Part shown: positions 43,221-53,564 of the stretch, piece by piece | Layout: each line of letters begins with the position of its first letter | How positions within the stretch are numbered: the stretch's first letter is position 1 | Source of the DNA: Gammaproteobacteria bacterium | GTDB lineage: Bacteria; Pseudomonadota; Gammaproteobacteria; Steroidobacterales; Steroidobacteraceae | NCBI GenBank assembly: GCA_024642505.1 | Contig: JAHEAZ010000002.1 | Location: forward strand, 1 to 64,000 | DNA: 64,000 nt | Reading direction: 5' to 3' | Translations under genes and position numbers: made by a program | Notes under the pieces: generated by a model | The model's database searches: none | Seen by the model: only the letters and a program-made list of their open reading frames with translations | Told to the model about the DNA's origin: nothing

Positions 43221-46200
43221 ATGCTTGGCAATGTCCCGGCTGAACGCCTCAAGATCATCGAGGGTATCGCGGCTCGAGCCGGGAAGCTCGCTAAGCGCAG
43301 CATCCCTGTCGACGCCGGAGACCTGGCCCGCGCCTACTACCACGGCGTATCGGAAACCGACCTGGCAACCCGCACCACCGACAACCTCGCCGGCGCGGCG
43401 TTGGCCCACCTGCAGGTTGCCCGGACGCGACAGGCAGGCGAGGCAATTGTCCGCGTATTCAACCCTGATCTGAAGCGCGACGGCTTCGCATCCGAGCGCA
43501 CCGTGATCGCGCTGGCCACGGACGACATGCCATTCCTGGTGGACTCCATCGGAATCGTGTTCACCCAGGGCGGGTACAAGGTTTACTTCATCGCCCATCC
43601 AGTCCTGACCGTGACACGTGATTCACGCGGCCGCCTCAAGCAGCATTACTTGGATAATGCGCCGGCGACCGCAGGGGCTGAATCGTGGCAACTGATCGAG
43701 ATCGAGCGGCTGGACGACCCAGCGGCGGTCGATGCCCTTCGTCACAAGTTGCTCGAGTCCCTCGAGGACGTGCGCTGCGCAACCGGCGACTGGATGAAGA
43801 TGCGGCAGAGGGCGCGTGAAATTGCCGCACAGATCGAGGTCAGCCCGCCACCGGTACCAGCCGCAGAGGCACTGGAGGTCAAGTCGCTGCTCGAGTGGAT
43901 GGAGGACAACCACTTCACCCTGCTCGGTTACCGCGAGTATCGGCTGAAACGGGGCCGGGCGCGCGACCTGCTGGAGCCAGTGACCGAGACGGGCCTCGGC
44001 CTGCTGCGCCCGGGCAGAAAGCGGGCCGACGCAGCGAAACCGGTCATCCTGGCGGGCGACATCCGCAAGTTTGCCCGGTCGAAAGATCTCCTGCTGATCA
44101 CCAAGGCAAATTCGATATCCACGGTGCATCGCGCAACGCACCTCGACTACGTCGGAATCAAGATCTTCGACCGTCGTGGGGAGGTCAGCGGCGAGCGGCG
44201 CTTCGTCGGTCTATGGACTTCCACTGCCTATAGCAGCAGTCCGCGCGACATCCCCGTGCTGCGGCACAAGATCCAGCGGGTAATTGCGCACTTCGGGCTG
44301 GCGCCGTCGAGCCACGACGGCAAGGCGGTGATGCACGCGCTGGAGGTCTACCCGCGCAACGAACTCTTCCAGGCCGGCGTGCCTGAACTCATCCGGATGG
44401 TGCGCGGGATAGTCAATCTTTACGAGCGGACGGAAGTCAGATTGTTCACGCGACGTGACGATTTCCGGCGATTTTACTCCTGCCTGCTGTACGTGCCGCG
44501 CGATCACTACAACACACAGGTCAGGCAGCGCATCGAGCAGATTGTCATGGAGGCGCTGGGCGGGATCGAGCTGGAATCGCAGGTGCAGCTGTCCGAGTCA
44601 CTACTGGCGCGGGTCTACCTGCTGGTGCGTACCAGCCCGGACGACCTGCGCCGGGTGGACATGACCGCCTTGGAGCGAAGGATCGCAGAGACAGTCCGCA
44701 CCTGGCCGGACCGTTTCCGCGAAGCGCTGGCAGGCCGGATCGGTCAAGTCGGCCTGGCACAATTGTTCCGCCGACTGGGCAGCGCCTTCCCCGCCGCCTA
44801 CCAGGAAGACACGCCCCCGGAACTGGCCATCGAGGACGTTGTCAGGCTCGAGGAGCTGCGCGAGGACCCGGCCCGCCTGGTCATGCGTCTCTACCGACCG
44901 GCTGACCAGCCGGAACACAAGGTTCAGCTCAAGCTGTTTCGACGAGGTGCGCCGATCCCTATCTCGGACGTGCTGCCCACCATCGAGAACCTGGGCCTGA
45001 AGCTGATCAGCGAGCGGCCCTACGAACTGGAAATCCAGGGCGAACCGTGGTGGATCCAGGACTTCGAGCTCGAACACCCGCGTCGGGTCACGATCGACCT
45101 GGCCGCCGACGGCCCGCGCTTCCGCGACAAGATCACCCAGGTCTGGCTCGGCAATTCGGAGAACGACGGGTTCAACCGGCTGGTCCTCGCGGCCGACCTG
45201 CACTGGCGCCAGGTGACGGTGCTGCGCACCTATGCCCGCTGGTTCGTCCAGCTGGGTCTGCCGCTTTCGCAGGCCTATATGGAGGAAGCACTCGCAACCA
45301 ACCCCACGGCCGCCGCCCACCTGGTCGGCTTGTTCGAAGCGCGCTTCGATCCGTCCCTCACGGCGACCGCACGCGCCAAGCAGGAGGCGCGCCACCGCCA
45401 GGCGCTCGGAAAGGTGCTCGCTGGAATCAACCGCGTCGACGACGACCGTATTGTTCGCGCCTTTCTCGCGGCAATCAACGCGACCCTGCGTACGAGCTAC
45501 TACAAGAAGAGCGCCGACGGCGCCGACCGTCCGTACCTGTCGATCAAGATCGACTCGCGTGCCGTACCGGATGCGCCGCTGCCGCGCCCGATGTTCGAGA
45601 TCTTCATGCACTCGCCACGGGTCGAGGGCGTGCACCTGCGCATGGGCAAGGTCGCGCGAGGCGGTATCCGCTGGTCCGACCGTCGGGAAGACTTCCGCAC
45701 GGAGGTCCTGGGACTGATGAAGGCCCAGAACGTCAAGAATACCGTAATCGTACCAGTGGGCTCCAAGGGTGGGTTCGTCCCGCGGCGACTGCCCGGCTCG
45801 CGCGATGAGGCGCAGTCGGAAGGTACCGAGTGCTATCGCCTGTTCATACGCTCGCTGCTCGACCTGACGGACAACCTGGTTGGCGGCAAGGTGGTCCCGC
45901 CGGCCGGTGTAGTGCGCGCCGATGCGGATGACCCCTATCTGGTGGTCGCGGCCGACAAGGGTACGGCCAGCTTTTCCGACCTCGCCAACGAGATCGCAGC
46001 GGAATACGGCTACTGGCTCGGCGACGCATTTGCCTCGGGCGGCTCGGTGGGCTACGACCACAAGAAGATGGGGATCACCGCGCGCGGCGGCTGGGAGTGC
46101 GTAAAGCGTCATTTCCGCGAATTCGGCATGGACATCCAGTCTCAGGACTTCACCGTGGCCGGCATCGGGGACATGTCGGGCGACGTCTTCGGCAACGGCA

Positions 46201-48044
46201 TGTTGCTGTCGAAGCACATCCGCCTGCTCGCGGCATTCAACCACCAGCACATATTCCTGGATCCCGCCCCGGATATGGCCAAGAGCTTCGCCGAGCGCCG
46301 CCGCCTGTTCCGGCTGCCACGCTCGAGCTGGGAGGACTATGACGCCAGGCTGATCTCGAAGGGCGGCGGCGTATTTTCGCGCAGCGCCAAGTCGCTGCCG
46401 CTGTCGCTGGAAGCGCGGCGCCTGCTCGGCATCGAGACCACGGCAGCTTCGCCGCGAGACGTCGTGCGCGCGATCCTGAAGCTACCGGTCGACCTGCTGT
46501 GGAACGGCGGTATCGGCACCTACGTAAAGTCGCACGAGGAAACCCACGCCGAGGTCGGCGACCGCAGCAATGATGGCGTGCGCGTGGACGGACGCGAGCT
46601 GCGTTGCCGGGTCGTCGGCGAGGGCGGCAACCTCGGTCTGTCACAGCGCGGCCGCATCGAATACGCCCTCAGCGGTGGCCGAGTCAACACCGATTTCATC
46701 GACAACTCCGGCGGCGTCAACTGCTCTGACGTCGAGGTCAACATCAAGATCCTGCTCAACACGGCAATGCAGCGCGAGCGACTCAAGCGCGCCAGGCGTG
46801 ACGAGTTGCTCGCAAGGATGACCGGGGAAGTCGCGTCGCTGGTGCTGCGCGGCAACTACCTGCAAAGCCAGGCCCTGTCCACTATCGAGGCCCACGCGGT
46901 TGAGCGCGTATCCGAGCACGCCCACGTCATCCGGGCGCTGGAGCGCTCCGGTTCGCTGGACCGGATGCTGGAGGCGCTGCCGACGGATGAGGAGATTGCC
47001 GACCGGCGCCGCCTGGGCCAGGGACTGACTCGGCCCGAGCTGGCCATGGTCCTGTCCTATTCCAAGCTATGGCTGTACGACCGGCTGATCGAATCGAATG
47101 TCCCTGAGGATCCCTACCTGAGCCGGGAATTGACTCGCTACTTCCCTCGGCCGGTACAGAAGAAATTCGACAGGGAGATCCTGGAGCATCCACTGCGCCG
47201 GGAGATCATCGTCACAGCGACGACCAACAGCATGGTAAATCGCATGGGACCCGTGTTTGCGATACGGGCCCAGGAGGATACCGGTACCGACATCGGCCGG
47301 ATCGCCCGCGCCTATTCCATCGCGCGCGAAATTACCGACATGCGCGACCTGTGGGCCGACATCGAACTGCTGGACAACAAGGTATCCACACGGCTCCAGC
47401 ACCGGATGATCTATGTCAGCAGCCGACTACTGCGCTACCTGACCTACTGGGTGCTGACCAACCGCAAGGGTGGCCTCGACATCGAGCGTGCAGTATCGAC
47501 GTTGCGCCCGGGCCTCAAGGAGCTGCTGCACAAGCTGCCTTCGTTGCTGGTCGGGCTCGAGGCCGCGCAATACGAAAGTTCGCTGCAACGTTTCAGGAAC
47601 GATGGCGCACCCGAAGCGGTCGCGAAGCGCGTAGCCAGCTTCGGGGCTGCACAGGCGGCCATCGATGCGGTGGATATTGCCGTTGCGGGCAAAATGCCGG
47701 TGGACCGTGCCGCACGAGTGTATTTCCGGCTTGGCGCCAGCCTCGGCCTGGACTGGATCCGGAGCGAAATCGAGGGTCTCGCAGTCGAGGGCCACTGGCA
47801 GGCGGTAGCGCGGGGTACCCTCCGCGAGGAAGCCTACAGCCTGCAGCGCGCGCTCAGTGCGGATGCCCTGGCCCGGGCCGGTTCCAGGGAACCCGACGCC
47901 GCAATCAAGGCCTGGACGGCAACACGAGCGCGCGAGGTCGACAACCTGCGGCGAACGGTGCAGGAAATGCGTTCGATTGATGGGACGGATTTCGCGACGC
48001 TGTCGGTCGCACTGCAGGCGGTACGGCGGCTGTCGGCCCGTTGA
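43221..48044 (+). CDS. gdhB: NAD-specific glutamate dehydrogenase, large (180-kDa-class) type
   Basis: 1607 aa; MGKVARGGIRWSDRREDFRTEVLGLMKAQNVKNTVIVPVGSKGGFVPRRLP...GFIDNSGGVNCSDVEVNIKILL-like motif (VNTDFIDNSGGVNCSDVEVNIKILLN). Confidence 0.95.
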   Translation: MLGNVPAERLKIIEGIAARAGKLAKRSIPVDAGDLARAYYHGVSETDLATRTTDNLAGAALAHLQVARTRQAGEAIVRVFNPDLKRDGFASERTVIALATDDMPFLVDSIGIVFTQGGYKVYFIAHPVLTVTRDSRGRLKQHYLDNAPATAGAESWQLIEIERLDDPAAVDALRHKLLESLEDVRCATGDWMKMRQRAREIAAQIEVSPPPVPAAEALEVKSLLEWMEDNHFTLLGYREYRLKRGRARDLLEPVTETGLGLLRPGRKRADAAKPVILAGDIRKFARSKDLLLITKANSISTVHRATHLDYVGIKIFDRRGEVSGERRFVGLWTSTAYSSSPRDIPVLRHKIQRVIAHFGLAPSSHDGKAVMHALEVYPRNELFQAGVPELIRMVRGIVNLYERTEVRLFTRRDDFRRFYSCLLYVPRDHYNTQVRQRIEQIVMEALGGIELESQVQLSESLLARVYLLVRTSPDDLRRVDMTALERRIAETVRTWPDRFREALAGRIGQVGLAQLFRRLGSAFPAAYQEDTPPELAIEDVVRLEELREDPARLVMRLYRPADQPEHKVQLKLFRRGAPIPISDVLPTIENLGLKLISERPYELEIQGEPWWIQDFELEHPRRVTIDLAADGPRFRDKITQVWLGNSENDGFNRLVLAADLHWRQVTVLRTYARWFVQLGLPLSQAYMEEALATNPTAAAHLVGLFEARFDPSLTATARAKQEARHRQALGKVLAGINRVDDDRIVRAFLAAINATLRTSYYKKSADGADRPYLSIKIDSRAVPDAPLPRPMFEIFMHSPRVEGVHLRMGKVARGGIRWSDRREDFRTEVLGLMKAQNVKNTVIVPVGSKGGFVPRRLPGSRDEAQSEGTECYRLFIRSLLDLTDNLVGGKVVPPAGVVRADADDPYLVVAADKGTASFSDLANEIAAEYGYWLGDAFASGGSVGYDHKKMGITARGGWECVKRHFREFGMDIQSQDFTVAGIGDMSGDVFGNGMLLSKHIRLLAAFNHQHIFLDPAPDMAKSFAERRRLFRLPRSSWEDYDARLISKGGGVFSRSAKSLPLSLEARRLLGIETTAASPRDVVRAILKLPVDLLWNGGIGTYVKSHEETHAEVGDRSNDGVRVDGRELRCRVVGEGGNLGLSQRGRIEYALSGGRVNTDFIDNSGGVNCSDVEVNIKILLNTAMQRERLKRARRDELLARMTGEVASLVLRGNYLQSQALSTIEAHAVERVSEHAHVIRALERSGSLDRMLEALPTDEEIADRRRLGQGLTRPELAMVLSYSKLWLYDRLIESNVPEDPYLSRELTRYFPRPVQKKFDREILEHPLRREIIVTATTNSMVNRMGPVFAIRAQEDTGTDIGRIARAYSIAREITDMRDLWADIELLDNKVSTRLQHRMIYVSSRLLRYLTYWVLTNRKGGLDIERAVSTLRPGLKELLHKLPSLLVGLEAAQYESSLQRFRNDGAPEAVAKRVASFGAAQAAIDAVDIAVAGKMPVDRAARVYFRLGASLGLDWIRSEIEGLAVEGHWQAVARGTLREEAYSLQRALSADALARAGSREPDAAIKAWTATRAREVDNLRRTVQEMRSIDGTDFATLSVALQAVRRLSAR

Positions 48045-48126
48045 AACAGGCACCGCGGGACAGGAACTGCGTGTCCGGAACCGCGTCGGACCGCGGCGTG
48101 AGGTAAGATCCTGCTGAGCTCACGCC

Positions 48127-48891
48127 ATGGAGAGCATCGTGCCCGGCAAGCTGGTACTGGTCCGACACGGACAGAGCACATGGAATCTCGAGAATCTGTT
48201 CACCGGCTGGACCGACGTGGACCTGACCGAGCGCGGCCGCGCCGAGGCCCTCGAAGCGGGCCGGCTACTGAAGGAGGAAGGCTTCGACTTCGACCTGGCC
48301 TTCACGTCCGTGCTCAAACGTGCGATCAGGACTCTGTGGATCATCCTTGACGAGATGGACCTGATGTGGATTCCAGTCGAACGTGACTGGCGACTCAATG
48401 AGCGGCACTACGGCGCCTTGCAGGGCCTCAACAAGGCAGAGACGGTCGAGGAGTACGGCGAGGAACAGGTGCTGATCTGGCGCCGGAGTTATGACATACC
48501 GCCGCCGCCACTCGCAGGCGACGATCCACGTCATCCCGGGTTTGACCCGAGATATACATCGTTGGCGCGCGAGGAACTTCCGTCGACCGAGTCGCTCCAG
48601 ACCACGCTCGCGCGCGTAAAGCCCTGCTGGGAGTCGCGCCTGGCGCCGGCGCTGCGCGCCGGCCGGGACCTCCTGGTCGTCGCCCATGGCAACAGCCTGC
48701 GGGCGATGGTCAAGATGCTCGACGAAATGTCTGACGACGACATCGTCGCCTTCAACATTCCGACCGGCGTACCCATGGTCTACGAACTCGACGACTCCCT
48801 GAAGCCCGCGGTGCCGCGTCGCTTTCTGGGTGACCCGGAAGCGATCAAGGCGGCGGCCGAGGCGGTCGCGAACCAGGCCCGGAAACGCTGA
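48127..48891 (+). CDS. gpmA: 2,3-bisphosphoglycerate-dependent phosphoglycerate mutase
   Basis: [31 protein letters not shown]...[20 protein letters not shown]...[17 protein letters not shown]. Confidence 0.95.
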   Translation: MESIVPGKLVLVRHGQSTWNLENLFTGWTDVDLTERGRAEALEAGRLLKEEGFDFDLAFTSVLKRAIRTLWIILDEMDLMWIPVERDWRLNERHYGALQGLNKAETVEEYGEEQVLIWRRSYDIPPPPLAGDDPRHPGFDPRYTSLAREELPSTESLQTTLARVKPCWESRLAPALRAGRDLLVVAHGNSLRAMVKMLDEMSDDDIVAFNIPTGVPMVYELDDSLKPAVPRRFLGDPEAIKAAAEAVANQARKR

Positions 48892-50578
48892 GCAGCTGCT
48901 GCAGCAGCACCCCCCTGGCTTCCAGAGAATGCGGCCGCGCCACGACCTGTCCCGCCGGGGCTGACCTCGCGATTGCGGCGACTCCCTCGTAACGAGGGTC
49001 GCCGGGCGCATCGAGGATGAACAACGGCGCGCGGACCCTGGCTGCGAGTTCAAGCAGGTCGGCCGAGAGCGCTGCCCGGCACGCCTGGCCATAGGCGCCG
49101 GGCTGCTGCAGCGTAGCAACCATTCGCTGGTGCAGACGCTGGCCGTCGAGGTCGGGCTCGATGCGTCGTGCTGCCCTGCTCGACCCGTCGTACCAGGGCC
49201 ACTGCAGCTGCTCGTCGCGCAGCCGATGCCAGGTCGCAAGGAAATGCGAGCCGTCCCGCGTCGGCCCGATCTCCGGCGCATAGCGCGCCGAGATGTCGCG
49301 GCGCAGCGCCGCCCCGAGCACCGGCATGCCGTCAAGCACTACGAGGTTGACGCGCGATGACGCAAGCACTGCCGTGTGCAGCGCAAACGGCACCGAGAGC
49401 CCCGCTGCGATCAGCGAAAATTCGTCCAGTCCCTCGGCGTCCGCCATGTCCATCACGACGCGAGCATAATCCGCGCAGTCAGCAGTCTGCCCAAGTGGGT
49501 CCGACAGTCCGCAACCCGGCAGATCCGGTGCGACGACGCGCCAGCCGCGCAGACCGGCGGCTATACCTTCGATGTCGAGCGCAGACCCCGGCGGATCGTG
49601 CAACACGATCACGGCCTGTGGACCATCGCCATGACGGCGCAGCTGCAACTGGCCGTGGTCATGCAGCTGGTAATCGCGGCGCATTGCCCGCCGCCGTCCG
49701 TCCGGGGGCTCGGACGCCACGGCCGCGGTGCCGGAGGAGAAGATCTCACGCAGGCGTCGACGCCAGGCCCCGTCATCGGACGGCAGGCGCTCGACATTCG
49801 CACAGGACGGCCGGCAGGCTTCCACGACCTCCAGGTAGGGATACAACACGTCGTCTTCCCGCGCCATGAAGATTGTGGGCGTGGACAACCCGCGCAGCAC
49901 GCGCAGCGCGCGATAGCGCATTGCGGCGGAGTAGGCCGACGAATAGTTCTCGCCCGCCATGAACAGGTCCATGGCATAGGCATGCAGAGCCACGGGCGGC
50001 GGCTCGTCCATCGGTATGCGTTTGGCAGCCTGGCGATCAAACCAGGGAAAAAAACGGTGCAGGTCGCGGATCTTGGTCCATTGCCTGCTGATATAAGCGC
50101 CTTCCGGATCTACATCGAAGGGGCTCATGTAGGCATTGATGAACTCCGTGGGGACGTCGTCCTGCGGCAGCGACAGGCCGTCGATGACCAGCTGACCGAT
50201 GCTGCGCGAATGACGCAGCGCACAGGACAGGGCGATCTTGGAACTGGTGTGGTAGGCGTAGACCACTGGCCGCTCGAGCCCCAGCGCCAGCAGAGCCGCT
50301 GCCAGTGCATCACCAAAATCGTCAATCTCGGGCCTCGGGTTGGCCGGCAGCGGATCCGACTGGCCATAGCCCGGCGTGTCGAGTGCAAAGATTGTGAACG
50401 CATCGGAAAACTCGTCCAGCAATGGCAGGTGCAGTACCGATGAGCGCGGGCTGTCATGCAGCAGGACGACCGGGGGTCCGGATCCGGCACGGCGGTAATG
50501 GACCAGACGTTCACCGGTCTGGACGAATCCACGGCTGACTCGTTGAGGCACCTGCCCTCCTGTCGTGCTGATCGGCAA
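48845..50578 (-). CDS. tandem alpha/beta-hydrolase-fold protein, nucleophile elbows non-canonical in both halves
   Basis: Two repeats: [41 protein letters not shown] and [40 protein letters not shown]. Elbow positions read [12 protein letters not shown] and [12 protein letters not shown]. Confidence 0.82.
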   Translation of the reverse strand: MPISTTGGQVPQRVSRGFVQTGERLVHYRRAGSGPPVVLLHDSPRSSVLHLPLLDEFSDAFTIFALDTPGYGQSDPLPANPRPEIDDFGDALAAALLALGLERPVVYAYHTSSKIALSCALRHSRSIGQLVIDGLSLPQDDVPTEFINAYMSPFDVDPEGAYISRQWTKIRDLHRFFPWFDRQAAKRIPMDEPPPVALHAYAMDLFMAGENYSSAYSAAMRYRALRVLRGLSTPTIFMAREDDVLYPYLEVVEACRPSCANVERLPSDDGAWRRRLREIFSSGTAAVASEPPDGRRRAMRRDYQLHDHGQLQLRRHGDGPQAVIVLHDPPGSALDIEGIAAGLRGWRVVAPDLPGCGLSDPLGQTADCADYARVVMDMADAEGLDEFSLIAAGLSVPFALHTAVLASSRVNLVVLDGMPVLGAALRRDISARYAPEIGPTRDGSHFLATWHRLRDEQLQWPWYDGSSRAARRIEPDLDGQRLHQRMVATLQQPGAYGQACRAALSADLLELAARVRAPLFILDAPGDPRYEGVAAIARSAPAGQVVARPHSLEARGVLLQQLLSVSGPGSRPPRPPP

Positions 50579-50602
50579 GTCGATCGCCGCGAATACCGCG
50601 CG

Positions 50603-51382
50603 TCAGCGCGGGAAGCTGGGCTTGCGTTTCTCGAGAAAGGCGCGGATGCCTTCCTCCGCTTCCGGTGTGGTCGCCTGCGAAGAGATCGTGCGGCTCTCGT
50701 CCTCGAGCTGGGCCTCCAGCGAGGCTTCGCTGCGCAACAGCCGCTTGGCCTGTCCGAAAGCGCCGAGCGGACCGGCCGCGAGCCGCGTTGCCAGCTTGCC
50801 GACCTCCTGCAGCAGGTCCACGTCTGGCACGACCCTGTTGACGAGCCCCCACTCCAGTGCCTCCGTCGCGCTCAATGGACGGTTCGTGAGCACCAGTTCC
50901 ATGGCACGCTTGGTGCCGATAGCGCGTGGCAGGAAGAACGAGGTGCTGCCATCCGGCGTCAGCCCGACGGCGGTATAGGCCAGTGAGAACTTCGCGCTTT
51001 CGGCGGCGATCGCGAGATCGGCCATGGCCACCAGCCCAACACCGGCTCCCGCCGCAGTTCCGTTCACCGCCGCGATGACCGGCGCATCGAGGCGGCTGAA
51101 GGCGGTGATCGCCGCGTGCAGGTCGACGGTGAGCTCGCGGAGATAGTCCTCGACGTTGCCGCCTTCGTTCATCATCATCGCGCCCAGGTCGCCGCCAAAG
51201 CTGAACGCCTTGCCCGCACCTGTGATCACGACTGCCCGTACGCCATGAGTGCCGCGACAACGTGTCGCGGCGTCCAGCAGGTCGCGGCCAAACTGCAGGT
51301 TCATCGTGTTGGCCACCTCGGGCCGGTTCAGCGTTACCCACGCGACCTGGTCCCCGAGTTCGAACTTGACTGTCGAATCCAT
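50603..51382 (-). CDS. enoyl-CoA hydratase/isomerase family protein
   Basis: MDSTVKFELGDQVAWVTLNRPEVANTMNLQFGRDLLDAA...GKAFSFGGDLGAMM...GTAAGAGVGLVAMADLAIAAESAKFSLAYTAVGLTPDGSTSFFLPRAIG. Confidence 0.9.
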   Translation of the reverse strand: MDSTVKFELGDQVAWVTLNRPEVANTMNLQFGRDLLDAATRCRGTHGVRAVVITGAGKAFSFGGDLGAMMMNEGGNVEDYLRELTVDLHAAITAFSRLDAPVIAAVNGTAAGAGVGLVAMADLAIAAESAKFSLAYTAVGLTPDGSTSFFLPRAIGTKRAMELVLTNRPLSATEALEWGLVNRVVPDVDLLQEVGKLATRLAAGPLGAFGQAKRLLRSEASLEAQLEDESRTISSQATTPEAEEGIRAFLEKRKPSFPR

Positions 51383-51411
51383 GATCACTGCTCCTTGCAG
51401 AGGCTGATCGA

Positions 51412-51729
51412 TCACTCGTCGGGAGCGATCTCGATCCGCAGGCCGTCGAGTTCCTCCTCGAAATTGACCTGGCATGACAGGCGCGACTTGGCCGGGTCAT
51501 AGCCGACCAGTTCCTGCAACAACTCCTTTTCGTCGGGCTGCGGCGCCGGCAGACGCCCTTGCCAGCTCTCGCCGACGTAGATATGACAGGTTGCGCAGGA
51601 ACACATTCCCCCGCAGATCGCCGCTACTCCCCACTCCACCTCACGCAGGGTCTCCATGATGCTGACGCCAGCCCTTGCGGCGAGGCTGCGCTCGATACCG
51701 TCCCGGTCCACCACGATCAGATCGGCCAT
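51412..51729 (-). CDS. 2Fe-2S ferredoxin
   Basis: MADLIVVDRDGIERSLAARAGVSIMETLREVEWGVAAICGGMCSCATCHIYVGESWQGRLPAPQPDEKELL...SRLSCQVNFEEELDGLRIEIAPDE. Start moved in from 51864. Confidence 0.9.
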   Translation of the reverse strand: MADLIVVDRDGIERSLAARAGVSIMETLREVEWGVAAICGGMCSCATCHIYVGESWQGRLPAPQPDEKELLQELVGYDPAKSRLSCQVNFEEELDGLRIEIAPDE

Positions 51730-52073
51730 CCGCCCTACCCTCTGAAGCTGCTGTTGCTGCCAGGCCGCCAGTCCGGGGACCGGCGGGAAAGCGCGCGCCA
51801 GGTTGCCTCGACCCACAGGCCTTCGCAACCCCAATACTGCGTCGCAGTATAGTGACATCGGCATAGGCAGTCATCGCCGATTTCCGCCACCAATCGCCGC
51901 GCCGATCCCCTGGTCTGCACCTTTCCCGCTGCGGTGATCACCTTTCTGCATCTAACTGACTGCTGCTAGCATTCCTGCCTGACGGGCGATGATCCTGGAC
52001 GGATATCCCCGCGCGGACGGGCACCCGTAGACGGCCTCGTCCTGAATCCTGACAGGCTACGAACTGGACAGTG

Positions 52074-53564
52074 ATGTCAACCGACCCGGGTTTCCCTGCG
52101 CGCCACCCATCTTGGACCGTGCTGCTGCTGGGACTGCTGGTCGGCCTGGCATTCCAGGGCACGCGCCACCTGTGGGAACCAGATGAAGGTCGCTACACCA
52201 ACGTAGCCCACGAGATGGTGGCGCTCGGCGACTGGCTGGTGCCGCGCCTCGATCCCGAGCGGCCGCATTTCACCAAGCCACCAATGACTTACTGGGCTAT
52301 CGCCGCGAGTTTCTCGGTCTTCGGCAACAACGAGTGGGCCGCGCGCCTGCCGAACTCCCTGGCGTTTGCCCTCACGGCACTGTTGGTCTCTGGCATCGCA
52401 CGGCGGTTGCGGCTCGGGAATCCACTCCTTGCGGCAGGCATCTGGATGACCATGTGGGGCCCGGTCATGGCGGCCAACGCCGTGACCACCGACACTCTGC
52501 TCACGCTGTTCGAGACCCTCGCCGTATCTGGCTTCATCGCCTCCGGAATACTCGATTCCAGCGCAACGCCCCGGCGCTTCGGCCTGCGGCTGATGTGGCT
52601 CGGCTTTGGCCTCGCCTTCCTCACCAAGGGTCCGCCCGGCCTGTTGCCGTTGGCGGCCATCGTCACCTTCGTCGCCTGGCGCCGCCGGCGGTACCTGCTG
52701 CAACTGCTGGACCTGCCCGGCCTGGTGCTGTTCGCAGCGATCGGGTTGAGCTGGTACGTAGTCCTGATCTGGCACTCGCCGGATCTGCTCGACTACTTCC
52801 TGGTTCACGAGACGGTCGGGCGCGCGGCCACGGGCGAGCACAACCGCAACGCAGGTTGGCTTGGATGGCTGGTCGTCTATCCGCCGACATTTCTGGTTGG
52901 CAGCCTGCCATGGGTCGCGCTCGCCGTCGCGACCTGGAAGCCCCGCCGACGACAAGGTGAGACGCTCGCGCTCGACCATGACGCGCAACGCCTTCTATGG
53001 CTCTGGATCGGTGTGCCGCTGACGGTCTTCATTTTGGCCCAGTCACGGCTGCCACTGTATGTGCTGCCGCTGTTCGTTCCCCTGGCGCTTTTGCTGGCCG
53101 CCTGGCTGGGCGCATGGGCCGGACACGGCAGGAGAGCAGCAGTGGCGTCCGTACTCGCGCTCTCGGTCGCAATTGCCCTGAAGGCCGCCGGTGCCCGGTG
53201 GCATCCGGACCAGGACGCCTACCGGCTCGCCGCCGAACTGCGCGAGCAGGTAGACCTTTCGGAAATCGACGAACTCGTCTTCGTCGACATCCCGGCACAC
53301 TACGGGCTCAGGCACTACACCGGCCTGAGCGTCGAGGAGGCTGAAACTCACCCTGGTGCTGTTGCACCCGAAGGCTACGCCCCGGCCGAGCCGCTCTGCC
53401 ATGAGCTTGCCACCGGTGAGCGGCTATTGTTGATCGCGCCGCTCAAGAACGCCCGCGACGTCGAGGCGCACATCGAACGCTGCCCGGGGCGGGTCGAGCG
53501 GGCGGGTGCCCTGCGTCGGTGGGTGCTGCTGCGACGGATTCCCTTGGCAGAAGCGCCGGCCTAG
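52074..53564 (+). CDS. ArnT/GT39-like membrane glycosyltransferase
   Basis: FQGTRHLWEPDEGRYTNVAHEMVALGDWLVPRLDPERPHFTKPPMTYWAIAASFSVFGNNEWAARLPNSLA, an ArnT-like N-terminus followed by multiple TM helices. Confidence 0.85.
   Translation: MSTDPGFPARHPSWTVLLLGLLVGLAFQGTRHLWEPDEGRYTNVAHEMVALGDWLVPRLDPERPHFTKPPMTYWAIAASFSVFGNNEWAARLPNSLAFALTALLVSGIARRLRLGNPLLAAGIWMTMWGPVMAANAVTTDTLLTLFETLAVSGFIASGILDSSATPRRFGLRLMWLGFGLAFLTKGPPGLLPLAAIVTFVAWRRRRYLLQLLDLPGLVLFAAIGLSWYVVLIWHSPDLLDYFLVHETVGRAATGEHNRNAGWLGWLVVYPPTFLVGSLPWVALAVATWKPRRRQGETLALDHDAQRLLWLWIGVPLTVFILAQSRLPLYVLPLFVPLALLLAAWLGAWAGHGRRAAVASVLALSVAIALKAAGARWHPDQDAYRLAAELREQVDLSEIDELVFVDIPAHYGLRHYTGLSVEEAETHPGAVAPEGYAPAEPLCHELATGERLLLIAPLKNARDVEAHIERCPGRVERAGALRRWVLLRRIPLAEAPA

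Noticed and set aside
44601-46250. 549-aa minus-strand ORF
   Set aside because: Antisense to the large NAD-GDH gene; shadow ORF.
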